Assembly: GCA_005765155.1 (NCBI GenBank)
Contig: VCCP01000002.1
Span: forward strand, 5,890,001 to 5,954,000
Source: Zelopaecilomyces penicillatus
Taxonomy: Eukaryota; Ascomycota; Sordariomycetes; Hypocreales; Pseudodiploosporaceae
Reading direction: 5' to 3'
DNA length: 64,000 bases
The translations under genes were made by a program, and so were the position numbers. Shown in pieces: positions 47,842 to 60,448 of the stretch; within the stretch, counting starts at the first letter, position 1, and each line of letters opens with the position of its first letter. The notes under the pieces are model-generated. The model did not search any database. It was given only the letters and a program-made list of their open reading frames with translations, and was not told the DNA's origin.

Positions 47842-50137
47842 GAATTTGAGAAAAGTAAACCCCAAATCGGGCATGTGGCGCAATGCATCGAGTCACCCTG
47901 GCATCCCTCAATGAAGTTAAACCACGGACTGTCCCAGTGTCTTCCATGGAAATTCCGTGATGCTTTTGGAAGCCAATAAATGACACTGTGCTTATCTAGA
48001 CCCCGTTTATGGCATTAACACTTTAGAGTTTGATCGAAACATTGAATACTGCCCTCTTATTACCGGACATGCCGTCAGGCATGATGTTTCAAGCAAGCCC
48101 ATATTATGGGCAATTGCATTAACTTATACCCAACTCTCTTATGCGGCATTCAATTCTGTGTCAATTCAAGGACTGCGCAACTTGTAAAATCGACAGGCTG
48201 TGCGGGTTATCAGTTTTCTGAACTGTGAGGCGGTTTTGATTTGAACGATCGCATAGGCACATGATTTTGCATGGCAACGGGTGGCAGAGTTTCCTTATGT
48301 CATTGACCGGCTGGAACTGTTACCCAAACATTTATGTAACCTGTGCCTTGACTGGCCGTTCAATATACAACATTAAATTTTGTTAGTGACACTGCCTTTG
48401 TTGAGACAGCATCAGGACAATGAGACGTTGCTATCTGTGTGCTTCATAGATAGAATGAACTGAGGAGAAGTTGTCCATTGAATTCGTCCATCGTTGGAAG
48501 ACGAAAAGAATGGCAGGCTGTAGCCAGGCTCAGTGTCGGATTGATTCATATCGCATATACTTCCCCTGTCTGAAGGCAGTGAGCTATGCTGTTGCCTTGT
48601 ATGGTGTTCCTACTTAGAGTGAAACTTGCAAAGGAAATGATGCCATCTTGTCGTGAAAACAAACGTTGTGAGTTGTTGCATTGATAGACCAGCGGCATAA
48701 ACTCCCCTCGTTTTTGCCCAAAAAAATAGAGGTAGGTTGGAATACCCCCTCTTCAAGATTGTTCTCATCCACACTCATATCAACGCCAGAACCCCTTCAC
48801 AATTTGCTCGTCTGGGCTAGAGTCAAATGTTTGTCATTATGGGAGAGATCCTGGGCTCTGTGAAACACGGCGCCGACACGGGTCATTTAGCAGCTTCATC
48901 TAATGGCGCTATGATAGATGACATTGTCGATCGTTGAGAGAGGCTAAGATATCCAAAAGAAAGGCAAGAGGCAACAGCAAGTACTGGATCAATATCCCGC
49001 ACACATATGTCGAGGCTGGAATTTCACGGCTCCAATGGAGAAAAAGACTCAAGCTTCCCAGGGTTCTTCGAGTAAGCAAACTGTGCGTTCGTGCCCCGAC
49101 ACGTAATAATGAACCTTGAGATCATGCCATTTTGTCAGTTGAGGCGCCCATGATATGATATGTGTGGCTTCATGGAGAGCTGAACAGAAATGAAGGTATA
49201 CAAGGACTGCCGGTGTGGCGCATACGTTTCCATGGCGAATCAAACTTTTTCGATACGGCTGAACTACCTGTATATAGATGTAAAGCCGATTCGGGTGATG
49301 AGTAACGACGAACCCGCCGCGCATCCGACGGCTGAACAGAGTTCGCACAGACCGATGCTGACCTGGGTGTCGGAGTGGATTGAGGATATTATCTCTTCCC
49401 AGTCCAAAACCCCATAAGAGTGCGGAGACAGCCTGGCATAGGCCGATGACAAGAGTTGAGGAAGATTGAGCTTTTTTTGCCTCACGATAATATCGTACTA
49501 GCCATGTAGCACTATATATGCACAGCATGGTGTTTCGGACGGTTGCTGGTGACTCAATGCATGAATGGTATCTACTTCATACGGTGCGATTGCCTGCATC
49601 CTGGGGGCACAGCATCCTGCGGATATGGCAAGGGAATAGACGGAAGAAAAGAAAGGAAAAATAGGCAATCAACGGGAGTAGAGTACGGATGGTAAAACCG
49701 GATAGAAATCACTACCATGCCCAGAGGAACGGCATTGCACGGCTTGGCGTCACGATGATTAGTAGCCGGTACGCCGTTGTTGTGATTAGCTGCAATTGAG
49801 CCTAAGATCGGCGACACAGGAGAGTGGTGTAGTGTGCGAGGCGTTGTGACGGCTGCATACGATAACTTCGGATGACTTTGGTGGATGACGGGCTGCTGCT
49901 TCAAACGCCACCAAAAGAAATCAAAAGAAAGTCAGGCCACTCACTGTCCTTGGCCCAAGAACTGCTTGATGCTGTGATATGTGATGTGGTGATAGATTGT
50001 GCGTGTAGGTGTACTCTACGGGTAATTACGTAGCAAAGACTATGTGTGGAGTTGGAGACTCAGAACGGAAGGATCGCCTCCTGGTGTGACTGGGGGGCGT
50101 TGAAGAATGGACCAATAGGCGGCGGTTTTAGCTTTTA

Positions 50138-50192
50138 GCGTGGTGCAGGCGTGGTGCAGGCGTGGTGCAGGCGTGGTGCAGGTGCGGTGCAG
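50138..50192 (+). repeat. 11-bp tandem repeat, about five units
   Basis: Four perfect copies of GCGTGGTGCAG (50138-50181) followed by one degenerate copy (50182-50192). It lies in a GC-rich patch (about 50040-50420) with further CCAGG-rich sequence and open frames on both strands. Confidence 0.9.
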
Positions 50193-52461
50193 TGAACGGG
50201 CCACCTGCAGGAACAGGGGCGCTAGTGTTTGGGGTCGACGACCAAACTCCCTGAGGCTTCCTTGGACTCCCCTCAGCCTCCGTGTGACGTGCCTCCAGGG
50301 CCCAGGTCCGCTATCCCAAGTGTCCCAGGGGTCTCCAGGGGATGGCCAGGGACTGCCAGGGGGCATCAACAGAAGAAACCCCCCCGACACCTGGAGACAC
50401 ATCTGTGACGAGTGACGGGGATCTAAGGAGTTCCGAATTGCACTCCACCACGGGACTTTGGTCCATTCCTCGCTTGGTTAATAACCTCCGGCTACCATTT
50501 GTCGTTGTCCCTGTTGTCCCTGTTGTCTCCGTATTGTCGCCGGTGTCCCCGGTGATGGATTGGCTCGTTGCCAAGTGCCCCTCTGACTGCCTACCTACCT
50601 ACTTCTTGTCGGTCCGTATGTTAGATCCCTTAGGATGGGTAATAGGACACTGTTCGGAGCGACTACTGGATAGAGGTTGGTTTTCTGGGGCAGACCTGTG
50701 TGCCAGTGGGTTGTGAACCTGTGAGTGCACAGTCCCTCCGTTCTTCGGTGTTCCGCTCCCTCAACTACCAGCTACTAGCAGACGTAGGACTGCCTACTAT
50801 GCTGCTACTATAATGTGTAGAGTGGAGGAAATAATCCCGCTGATATTCGTATAAGGGCGTGGACTGATTGTGGTCGGCACTCGTTCGGTAGGTGCAGACG
50901 CAAAGGCAGCGATACTACGTCGTAGGTAGCAGCGCGACCACTGGGTGCATACAGTAAGAACACTAATTATATATGGCTAACCCAGTGAAATGGGTGTGCA
51001 TGTGAGAGTTTGCGCGTTTGAATGGTCGGCTGGGCATGTCTTGGACCCTCGGTTTCTCATTAAGGTTGCAACCCCGGCGTACTGGCCATGGAGACGGTGG
51101 TGCTGTTTTCTTTTTCTTCCTTTTTCTTTTTTTGCTTTCTAGAGGAGAGGGGCAGAGAGGGGCTTTGAATTTATGCCATGACTCTAGGGGCAGGTGAGCT
51201 TGTGAAGCTGAGGGGGTTCCAGAAGTGGCCCCGCGATGATTCGGACAGACCAGCTGCTTGTTGGTGTTGGCGTGGACAAGCAACAATGAGAACAATAGAC
51301 AGTGTGTAGTACATAGGTGAGTGATTCACGAACCTGTTTGTCAACATTAGATGATCATGTTCGTTCGTCATAGACACTGTTGTTGCTGTGCTGCGGTCGT
51401 CTCTCCGGTATCATCTCAAGTTCTTCGTATCGGGGCCACCTTTACTGGCTGTGCCATGCCCTCGGTCACCGGATTCTTGTTACTTTTTCTTGTCCGTCCG
51501 TGCTAGCGCCTGGGCGACCGCCATCTTTACAATGCCCAGATCACCCACCAAGAGAATTCTTGTACATGCCTATCTCTCTTTGTTTGTGTAACTCATAGTA
51601 CACTAAAAGAACTGAGGTGGTGGTGGAGAGGGGAGGACAAAAGAAAATACGGGTATTCGGGGGGTTGACTAGAGCCAGTTATTCGTTTAGTTGAACCACT
51701 GTTAGTTTGATACAGGACTCCGAGCTCCGTACGCCATACGCTGTCTCGTGCTCCGCAGTACCTCCGGAGACACACGCACATACTGTGCGCCAAAACACGG
51801 GACATGCACGCCATCTGTCTCCAATGCTTCGGCCCTGCGTCCACCTGTTAGGCAATTACTGTACATGTACTCCATAGAGTAGAGTAGTATCATGTGTGGA
51901 CTTGCAATGCATCCATCAGCAACGACCTTTTTCGAGGCACCTTGTGTCGAATCGCAGCGCTCGACGGTTTGACCCCCTCGTGCCATTCGACCCAATGTAT
52001 GGACAGCACTGGGAGGCTTGGAAGTTGGAGCCATCACTCGTGCAGCATGCAGGCACTTTAACAGCTTTGCCCTCCTTCCCGCTTCAGAAGTAGTCGGCTA
52101 TTGTCGCTGCTGCAGGCTGCTTCGTCTCCTCCGTGCTTCTTTCCCTCTCCTTGTTTTATTACTCCTCCTTCCCGCTGCTGCCCCGTTGCTCTGTCCTGAC
52201 ACCCGGTAACACCTGTCTCATATTCTGTCAGGCCAAAAAACCTCCCACGTTCATCCTTGACCACCAAAAGCCAACATAGCTTTTAGCGCAACGGTGGCCC
52301 CTCCGCCAAACAGTTTTCGTTGATTGCTGGCTGTTTGGTCAAGCCTCTGCAGTGCTGGGCTCACCGATTCTCAGCCTTCCACACCCTTCATTCTTCGTCT
52401 GGAATTCTGAAACAAGACGCTTGCTAGAGGGCATTCATTACCTTTCAATATCAGCCCCCGG

Positions 52462-52508
52462 CCTTCACAGCTTGCCCGCCTTCACAGCTTGCCCGCCTTC
52501 ACAGCTTG
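52462..52508 (+). repeat. 17-bp tandem repeat, 2.8 units
   Basis: Unit CCTTCACAGCTTGCCCG at 52462-52478 and 52479-52495, then a partial copy to 52508. It lies about 0.9 kb upstream of the EGF-protein start codon, in probable promoter or leader DNA. Confidence 0.9.
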
Positions 52509-53379
52509 TTCAACATTATTGCCAGTGCACAAACCTATCAAACCCTTGAACTTGTGCCAAGGTCACGGCTGATATCGTTCTCTGCCCGTGGCTGTTGTGC
52601 TGCTGCCGACGCGAACGGGTCCGACCTGTAATTTACTATTGTCGACGCAGTGGTCTGTGTTCGTACAGCTCGCACAGCTGATTGTGGTACGGCCCGACAA
52701 TCCGATCAGCCACAGAGAGAGAGAGTCTTGATTGAGCCGATGCATCTTGAGGGCACTTTTTTTGAGACTGGAACCGTTCCCATTATTGTGGGTAGCCTAC
52801 CCCTGCCTCGCCGCCTTGCTTTGCTTTAGCCCCTCTTGCCGGCCTGCGACTTGTCTGTTTTGACTTGCATTGTCTCGGCCCATGTCTCCCGATCTCATGG
52901 CGTTGTCATCAGCTCATCCAACTGTCCTGCTCCGAAAACCCGTTGGAAACTGACACTCTTTTAGACTTACATAGAACCTCATCTTAGCGGCTGCGCCAGA
53001 AGAAGAGGTTGTGCAACAACAGATCCTGTTCCTTCATCAAACGACTGGCAAAATGCATCCTATGCCAATGATCGACTTCGATATCACTACTTCCTAACCC
53101 TGTTAGTAGATCACCGTCGACCGTTTGTGCCTCCCGAGTTCCCAACACCCACGTTACGCAGCTTTGATTCGTCCGACTCTACATCGATTCAAGTTCCAAC
53201 TTTTTACTGCCACCCTTTGGTGATATCTGGTGACAAGAAAACCAATAAAGAGACAGTCTCAGTTACTCAGATCCACTCAAACTGTCTTATCTACCTCGGA
53301 CTGCAACTGAAGAGGCTCCTACGTCAGGCCTGTGGTCATTGACTTCGCCGGATGTCCAAGACCTGGCCTCCAGAGTCAA

Positions 53380-56157
53380 ATGAGCCAGCCATATCATGGA
53401 AGAGGTATGGACCGACCGTCAACACAACCAGGGTCTGTTAGACGAGCCCGGGAGAGGGCAGAAATTGCGACTATTAGGAATGGACCGCCGCTGCCGGAGA
53501 TGCAGGTTGTGACAGAGTCGAATTCGGATCGTCATGCCGTCTCCCGTCGTCTACCACAACCTGCGCCAGCTACCGTACTGTCTAAGACTCTAAAAAAGAC
53601 ACAGCCAACTTTGGATGGCAAAGTTACCCAGACAATCTCAAAGCCTAGACAAGTTCCACAATGGCCACTCCCGGGCCCAACTATGCTACCGACTAGTCCA
53701 GAGGACACAGAGCCTTATCGACTGCCATATGGACAACCTCGGGAGCCCCCTCAACGACCACGTCGTCCAAGCCGAATTCCATCTATGGTAGATCAATCGC
53801 GATTACAAGAGCCAACACCGTCGTTCCGTGCCCCCCCAAGCGTATCCAACGAGCCTAGCCAAACCGTGACCTTTTTCAACTCTTCGCCTCCAGCTTATTC
53901 GTCGCCAGAGCAAGGCTCGCCTCTTGGCCCAATACCAGACTTTCCTGCTCCTGTTACCGCCAGCACCAATACCCCAGGCCAACCAAGACGTGCCTTTATT
54001 GGCCCACCTCCCACAAGTCGAAGAGGACAATCATCTTATTATTCAACTCTTTCAGTTGTGTCCCCGATTGCAGAAGAGAGTCCCCGGTCCAGATCCCGCA
54101 CATCATACGCATCAAGCGCAGCGATGCCTGAGAACTGGAGAGCAGGTTCTACAAGTTCTGTTGGCTTTGTTCCAAGCTACAGCCAAGTGTTTTACGAAGA
54201 GTCTGTAACAGATAAAAGCAGAGACTCTGCGGTGGATGACTATGGCGATGAGAGTACGTTGGTACCTGGTGCAACTAACGGGAATAGGGCGTCATTGGCA
54301 TATGTTCCTCCGAGTCAAGCTGCTGAGACGAAACTCGAGGCAAGACGGAACGTGGCAGTTACAGATCAAGCCATCGATATTTTAGGCTATGCCGACTTAT
54401 CCACCAATTTGTCAAATACGTTGCTTACATCAAAGTCTTCTCCCACTACAACTCCAGGAACAACAAGCTCCACAGGATCAACGCCAAAGACGATGCTGAG
54501 GGCGTATCCCGCTGCAGGCTTCCCCAACACTATCGAGTCTCACAGGGCAAATGGATCCCCCCCACAGCACAGCCGACTCTCTGCAATAAGGCGGCCCCCA
54601 AGACTCGATATGGACGCGGTCAAGGCTGCTGAGGCTAGAGGGAGTCTGACGAGTCTGCCGGATCTGATACGCCGCGCCACAACGCTGGCAGCAATGATAG
54701 ACAAAGGCCGACGACCAGCCAGTCGTTTTGATGATCTTGGCCAATCTTTTGGAGACAAAGGCATCGGTAGCAATGGGGACAGGCAGTTTTCAAGTATGTT
54801 TTAGTTTTTATCCCATGATTCTTTGTGAGCTTAGTTAACGTAGGTTAATGCAGTGGATGATCGACATCACTCCGGCCTCTCAGATATGCTGGCAGCATTC
54901 CCCCCACCTGTCCATACACCCCAAAACAATGCTCAAGGCCGAGGATCGTGGTTTCGGGCTGGTTCCTGGCCTGTGATACCGGGCAAGCATGCAACCGGCT
55001 TTGACGAAGTTCCGGAAAGCCTTCAGTTAACGGAAAACACCAAAAGACAACGCCGCCGATGCTGCGGCTTGCCAATGTGGGTGTTTATTTTGCTTCTTCT
55101 ATTGGTGCTCTGCATCGTCGCTGCAGCAATTGTACTTCCGTTGGAGTTTCTGGTGTTCAGAAATCGCAACAAAGAAAATACGGGCCAAGATATTGGAAAC
55201 TGTGAGAAGTCTCTCATGTGCCAGAACGGTGGCTCCAGTGTCATAACCCAGGGCATGTGCTCATGCATCTGTACCAACGGATTTACGGGACCGGATTGCA
55301 GCAGGGGAGGAAACATTGGCTGTACTACTACCGACATGGTTGCGACCGATGGGGTATTTCGCATCAATGATGTTACCCTCGGCAGAGCTATACCTCGCAT
55401 CATTGCAGATGCAAACAAGAACTTTTCCATTCCACTCTCTGGGACTACCATTATGGCCAAACTCAACTCTGCCGACTTATCTTGCATTGCACAAAATTCT
55501 TTGGTTACGTTTGATGGCCGATCAACAAGACTCGATCAAGTGCAATCCGAAATTCCGGGCCCCAGCAACGATTCTACAAACTTGATGGAGAATGCGAATG
55601 AGATGATTGTGCCCATACTGACCATTACACCCCCGTCAATCAAAGCTCCTAGAGCTCTGTCTGAAGACTCTCTTCCGGACAAGACTGTCATGACGTCTGT
55701 CAGTGTCACAAGCCCTCCAGGCATCACGACCATAGTAACTACGAAAGCTTCGATAAGCTCCACAGTTGGCGGGCCAACTCCAACCGCCGCATTTACAGTC
55801 ACAGAGGAGGTTCTTGACTTTGCACGTGTCGCAGTGCTTTATGTGTTGCAGGAAGAAAGTATTGATGCAGCCAACACTGCGCAGAATGACCTGCAGTTCT
55901 TCTTCAGCAAAGTTGACAAGAGCAAAACTCTGCTCGGAGATGACGCAACACAAAAAGAGGCTCTTAGTCTGAGTATTGGCGGGAACAATGTCGTTGATCT
56001 GCTCGGTTATACAATAGAGCTTGGCAGCGGTCGCATTGGAGGCAAAGCTGTGAAACGATTTATTCACTCCGACCTTCGCAGTGCGAAGGAACCCATCCAC
56101 TCTGCGGCTATGGCAATTGAACCAAACTTCCCCAGAGGCCTAAGGGCCTGTAGGTGA
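53380..56157 (+). CDS. Single-pass membrane protein with extracellular EGF-like domain
   Basis: Exon 1 is 53380-54793 and exon 2 is 54854-56157 (60-bp intron), joining in frame to 905 aa. Residues 1-545 are hydrophilic, rich in Pro, Ser, Gln and Arg, with no signal peptide; they are probably cytosolic. A Cys-rich basic stretch (KRQRRRCCG) comes just before one membrane helix (about 546-568, WVFILLLLLVLCIVAAA). Immediately after it is an EGF-like module (about 588-620): NCEKSLMCQNGG, then MCSCICTNGFTGPDC. The rest is a Ser/Thr-rich domain of about 285 residues. This type-II topology, with a long disordered cytosolic part and one EGF near the membrane, recurs in Pezizomycotina and is often annotated as EGF-domain protein or glycoprotein. 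Its role is unknown; cell-surface sensing or wall anchoring is inference. The first ATG in frame is at 53380. Confidence 0.87.
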
Positions 56158-56771
56158 CAACTGTATATCGCATTTAAACTTTCGCGTCGTTCTATGTATT
56201 GACCTTCCAGGCATTGCTGGGTAAAAGGCCTAGAGCAGCTACAGCTCTAGCCTATAAGTTGTCATGGAGAGCTATCGTGCAAATGGATGGTACGGACAAA
56301 ATCTTGTATATAACATGTTGAAGGCTCTTCTTCTTCTTTTTTTTTTTGTACTCTTTGCTTTTTTGATCTGCATTCTCGACTCGCGAGCGAGTTTAGCGTT
56401 GGCGTTCAAGATACCATCAATATCGTGGACATATGACTTCATAGCTGCGAAGAAATTCGGTGGCTCAGATTAAATAAAATAATTTCATACAACATGTATT
56501 ACTGTGTGTCTTCTCCTAACGTTATACATGCCATACAACTTCTAGCGGGCTCACGTTCTCTGATGATGATCCAACACTGCATCGACCTCTCATATATGAC
56601 CTAAAAACAGCCTATTCTATGTGAAGCCGCCTGTGAGCTGACCCAGAGAAATCTGCATGGCTGGAACTAGAAGGATCTTGTTTGTCTGAATTTCACTTTA
56701 TTTTGGTTTAGTTACGAGACTAGAGAAACATGATCATATAAGATAAACTCCCCCATCAGCCCAAGACCAAA
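56158..56771. other. Convergent 3' flanks
   Basis: About 0.6 kb between the stop codons of the EGF gene and mccB. Contains a T-rich stretch near 56330-56350 but no gene. Confidence 0.6.
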
Positions 56772-58661
56772 TTACATTCTGAAAACGCCAAACTTGGTAT
56801 CGCCAGCCTTGACCTCATTCCGGCCTCCCATTGCAGCCTTCAAGCCAAGACCAAGATACTGTCGTGTATGCTGTGGGGGGATAATACCATCATCCTATGT
56901 CATGTTGTTAGTTTGACTTTTACTTGAATTCTTTGAACTGGGCAGTAGCAGTGAGGGGCAAGTGGTGAGTTTGAAGATTGAGGATATTGAACTTACCCAG
57001 AGACGTGCTGATGAGTACGTAGCTTCAGTTTCTTTGTCGATGCGAGCCTTGAGCTCAGGGTCGGCCTTTTGACCGACAGTCTCCATGACGGAGGCCAATT
57101 GCTCACTACCCATAACACCGATACGGGCGTTGGGCCACATCCATAGGAACCTGGGGCTGTAGGCACGGCCGCACATGCCATAGTTTCCTGCACCATAGCT
57201 ACCTCCTACGACGACTGTGAACTTGGGGACGTCGGCGCAAGCGACAGCGGTAACGAGCTTGGCGCCATGCTTGGCGATGCCATCGCGCTCTGAGGCGGAG
57301 CCAACCATGAAGCCGGAAATATTCTGGAGGAAGACCAGAGGGATACCGCGTTGTGAGCAGAGCTCGACGAAATGGGCACCCTTGACTGAGGATGAGGCGA
57401 AGAGGATGCCATCGTTGGCAACAATGCCAACCTTCTGGCCGTAAATCTCGGCGAAGCCAGTGACGAGGGTGGTACCGAAGTCGCGCTTGAACTCTGAGAA
57501 CTCAGAGCCGTCCACGATACGGGCAATGACCTCGCGGATAGGCATGGGCTTCCTCAGGTTGGTGGTGGCAATTCCGAGGAGCTCACTGGGGTCGTATAGG
57601 GGTTCGGAGAATGTGGCAGCAGGCTGAGGTGTGGCCGCCGACCTCGCTGGCCAGTTGAGGTTCTTGACACAGCGCCGGGCCAATGTAACAGCGTGCGCAT
57701 CGTCGACGGCGAGATAATCCGTCACACCAGAGACAGTAGAGTGCATCTTACCACCGCCGAGATCCTCATGGCTGACAATCTCACCTGTGGCGGCCTTGAC
57801 GAGCGGTGGGCCAGCCAAGAAAATGTGGCCCTGTTCTTGAACGATGATGCTCTCATCACTCATAGCAGGGACATAGGCGCCGCCTGCGGTGCAAGGGCCC
57901 ATGACGACTGCAATCTGGGGGATGCCCTGGGAGCTCATCCTGGCCTGGTTGAAGAAGATGCGGCCGAAGTGGTTTTGGTCGGGGAAGACATCAGCCTGGT
58001 GCGGCAGGTTGGCACCACCACTGTCGACGAGGTAGATGCAACTGCGAGATACGGGGTCAATTGGGGTCGGCTAGAATGTAGTCAATTGGAACTCTTTTAC
58101 TCACGGCAATTTGTTCTCTTGCGCAACAGTCTGTGCTCGCAAGTGCTTCTTGACGGTAATGGGATAGTAGGTGCCTCCCTTGACAGTGCTGTCATTGGCA
58201 ACAATAACACAAGTCACACCCTCAACAACACCAACACCAGTAATAATTCCAGCAGCTGGGACATCCGCCTCGGGGTAAAGCTCATATCCAGCCATTGGCG
58301 AGAGCTCGAGGAATGTGGTGCCCGGATCAATCAGGGCTGTGACACGGTCTCGCGGGAGCATCTTCTTGCGAGCGAGATGCTTCTCGCGGGCCTTGTCGGA
58401 ACCACCGCGCTGGATCTTGCGCGCCAACTCCTGCATCCGTGCCATAACCTCGCCCATTTGCTTCTCATTGTCCTTGAACTCGTCTGACGAAGGGTCGACA
58501 TTGGTCTGTATCCGTGAGATGGCGGCGGCTTGATGTGGCGGGGTCAGTGTAGCGGCGGCTCGCCTGCACTGTTGCTGCTGCTGCTGCTGGGGTTTGAATT
58601 GGCGGCCGAGTTGGCGGCTGCTCACGCGGAGCGCCTGCTGGGATGACCTCGAGAGTGACAT
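56772..58661 (-). CDS. mccB: 3-methylcrotonyl-CoA carboxylase beta subunit
   Basis: Carboxyltransferase subunit of the biotin-dependent mitochondrial enzyme that converts 3-methylcrotonyl-CoA to 3-methylglutaconyl-CoA in leucine degradation. The exons are 58661-58105, 58041-56997 and 56894-56772 (introns 63 and 102 bp), giving 574 aa. The first about 45 residues are Arg/Ser/Gln-rich without acids, including a run of seven Gln, and look like a mitochondrial transit peptide. Carboxyltransferase motifs follow: [90 protein letters not shown] and the C-terminal [16 protein letters not shown]. The biotinylated alpha subunit is not in the window. The gene shares its promoter with ivdA. Upstream in-frame codons back to 58829 exist, but MSLSRSS at 58661 is the better start because it opens the transit peptide. 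Confidence 0.96.
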
Positions 58662-59064
58662 CTTGTGTTGTTCCTTTGTGGGAAGGGGAGAGGCGTGAGA
58701 GTTGGAATTTGCAACACAAAGAGGAATTGGGTGAATGGGAAAAGGAACGGCGCTTTTTGGGTATGTTGTAGTGGTGTTTTGGCAAAAGTAAAGCCGAGCA
58801 AGAGGTTGACGTAGCCCGGGCCGCAACAAGCCGTCCTAACCCGAGCCGGTCGGCGCCGTGAGCCTTCAGTGGCCGCTCTTCAACTACATGAACTAATTAA
58901 TGGTCTGCCGAGCTGGAGAATGATTTTCTTTCATGCCGGTTTTCGTTTTCCCGCATTCCTAATCCCCTCAACAAAATCCCTTCTCCCTTCAGTATCTTCA
59001 TCTCCATTTCATTGCCATTCGGGCTCCTTTTTCTACAGCGAAACAGACAAGACACACAATCACA
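58662..59064. promoter_or_regulatory. Shared divergent promoter of mccB and ivdA
   Basis: 403 bp between two start codons, so both leucine-catabolic genes must be driven from here. The palindrome CCGAGCCGG (CCG-N3-CGG, 58841-58849) and the overlapping CCGGTCGG give a cluster of CGG half-sites as bound by Zn2Cys6 regulators. Which factor binds is unknown. Confidence 0.55.
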
Positions 59065-60448
59065 ATGGCAAGCCTCAGGACCTTCAGCAGAGCGCTGGCC
59101 CGCCCCGCCAGGGCTGCCGCGTTGCGATCATCCGTCAGTGTGCCTTCTATGCAAACGAGACTGCATTCATCCAAACACCCCAAGGGCTTTGAGGCGCCTA
59201 CAAGCGAAGATCTAGAGGAGCTCCGGGAGCGCGTACAAGACTTTACACGCCGGGAGATTACAGAGGAGACAGCGGCCCATACTGACAAGTCGAATGCCTT
59301 CCCCAACGAGATGTGGCCAAAGCTGGGCGAGGCTGGTTTCCTGGGTATTACTGCGGATGAGGATGTCGGCGGTTTGGGTATGGGATATCAGGCACACTGT
59401 GTCGTCATGGAGGAGATTTCAAGGGCGTCTGGTTCTATTGGTCTGAGTTATGCTGCCCACTCGCAGTTGTGTGTCAACCAGCTTCAGCTCAATGGGTCAC
59501 CGGAGCAAAAGGCCAAATACCTCCCAGGCCTTATTGCAGGCACGAGCATCGGCGGGCTAGCCATGTCTGAATCCGGCTCTGGCAGCGACGTCGTCAGCAT
59601 GCGCATGACGGCCAAGCCCGTCGACGGAGGCTACATACTCAACGGATCCAAGATGTGGATCACCAACGGTCCTGACGCCGACGTTATCGTCGTGTACGCC
59701 AAGACCGAGCCTGAGAAGGCATCCAAGGGCATCACCGCCTTCATCGTCGAGACCAAGTCCAAGGGGTTCAGCTGCGCCCGTAAGCTAGAGAAGATGGGCA
59801 TGCGAGGCAGCAACACGGGCGAGCTCATGTTCGACAACGTCTTTGTGCCAACTGAGAACATCATGGGCAAGCTCAACGGCGGCGTGCGCGTGCTCATGGA
59901 GGGTCTCGATCTTGAGCGTCTGGTGCTCAGCTCTGGTCCCCTGGGCATTATGCAGGCCGCGCTGGACGTGGCTCTGCCCTATTCTCACCAGCGCAAGCAG
60001 TTTGGCCAGCCGATTGCCCATAACCAGCTCGTCCAGGGCCGCCTAGCCGACATGTACACGAAGCTGCAAGCTTCGCGCGCGTATACATACAACACAGCCC
60101 GCGCGGTAGATGAGCAGGGTCTGATCCGCACACAAGATTGTGCTGGAGCGATTCTGTACGCTGCGGAGCGTGCGACGGAGTGTTCGTTGGATTGTATCCA
60201 GCTGCTAGGTGGTATGGGTTACATGGAGGAGATGCCAGCCTCGCGGTTATTGCGAGAGTAAGTTCTGTCTTTTTTTTTTATCATCCCCTTTCTTCTAGAT
60301 GTCTTGATTCGACTGTTCGAAATGAAATGAGCTGTAAGCTAATGGTTGTGTGAATAGTGCTAAGCTGTATGAGATCGGAGCGGGTACATCCGAGATCAGG
60401 AGGATGGTCATCGGGCGGGCGTTTAACAAGGAGTATGCAAACGCTTAG
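59065..60448 (+). CDS. ivdA: Isovaleryl-CoA dehydrogenase
   Basis: Mitochondrial FAD enzyme that oxidises isovaleryl-CoA to 3-methylcrotonyl-CoA, the step just before MccB in leucine breakdown. Exon 1 is 59065-60257 and exon 2 is 60358-60448 (100-bp intron), giving 427 aa. Residues 1-35 are Arg/Ser/Ala-rich (a transit peptide). Acyl-CoA dehydrogenase signatures are present: [66 protein letters not shown] and [19 protein letters not shown]. The C-terminal [20 protein letters not shown] comes from exon 2. Glu284 in [17 protein letters not shown] is the catalytic base position specific to isovaleryl-CoA dehydrogenases, which separates them from other acyl-CoA dehydrogenases. In Aspergillus nidulans ivdA, mccA and mccB are clustered; here at least ivdA and mccB are. 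Confidence 0.97.

Larger units (their letters stand above)
47842..53379. other. 5.5-kb region without a supported gene; long leader of EGF gene
   Basis: No gene is supported. The region includes an 11-bp tandem repeat (50138-50192) in a GC-rich patch, a 17-bp tandem repeat (52462-52508) and many pyrimidine-rich stretches from 52100 to 53300 that look like a long promoter and leader for the EGF gene. An open frame of 75 codons at 49190-49417 begins with ATG and is the best small-ORF candidate, but no domain or conservation can be seen. Confidence 0.5.

Noticed and set aside
49190..49417. 75-codon ATG frame, ending SEWIEDIISSQSKTP
   Set aside because: Best small-ORF candidate in its region but no homology or splice evidence that I can see; left as a mention only.
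50040..50716. Overlapping 120-124 codon frames on both strands
   Set aside because: Both follow from GC-rich tandem repeats (11-bp unit and CCAGG-rich sequence), which keep several frames open.
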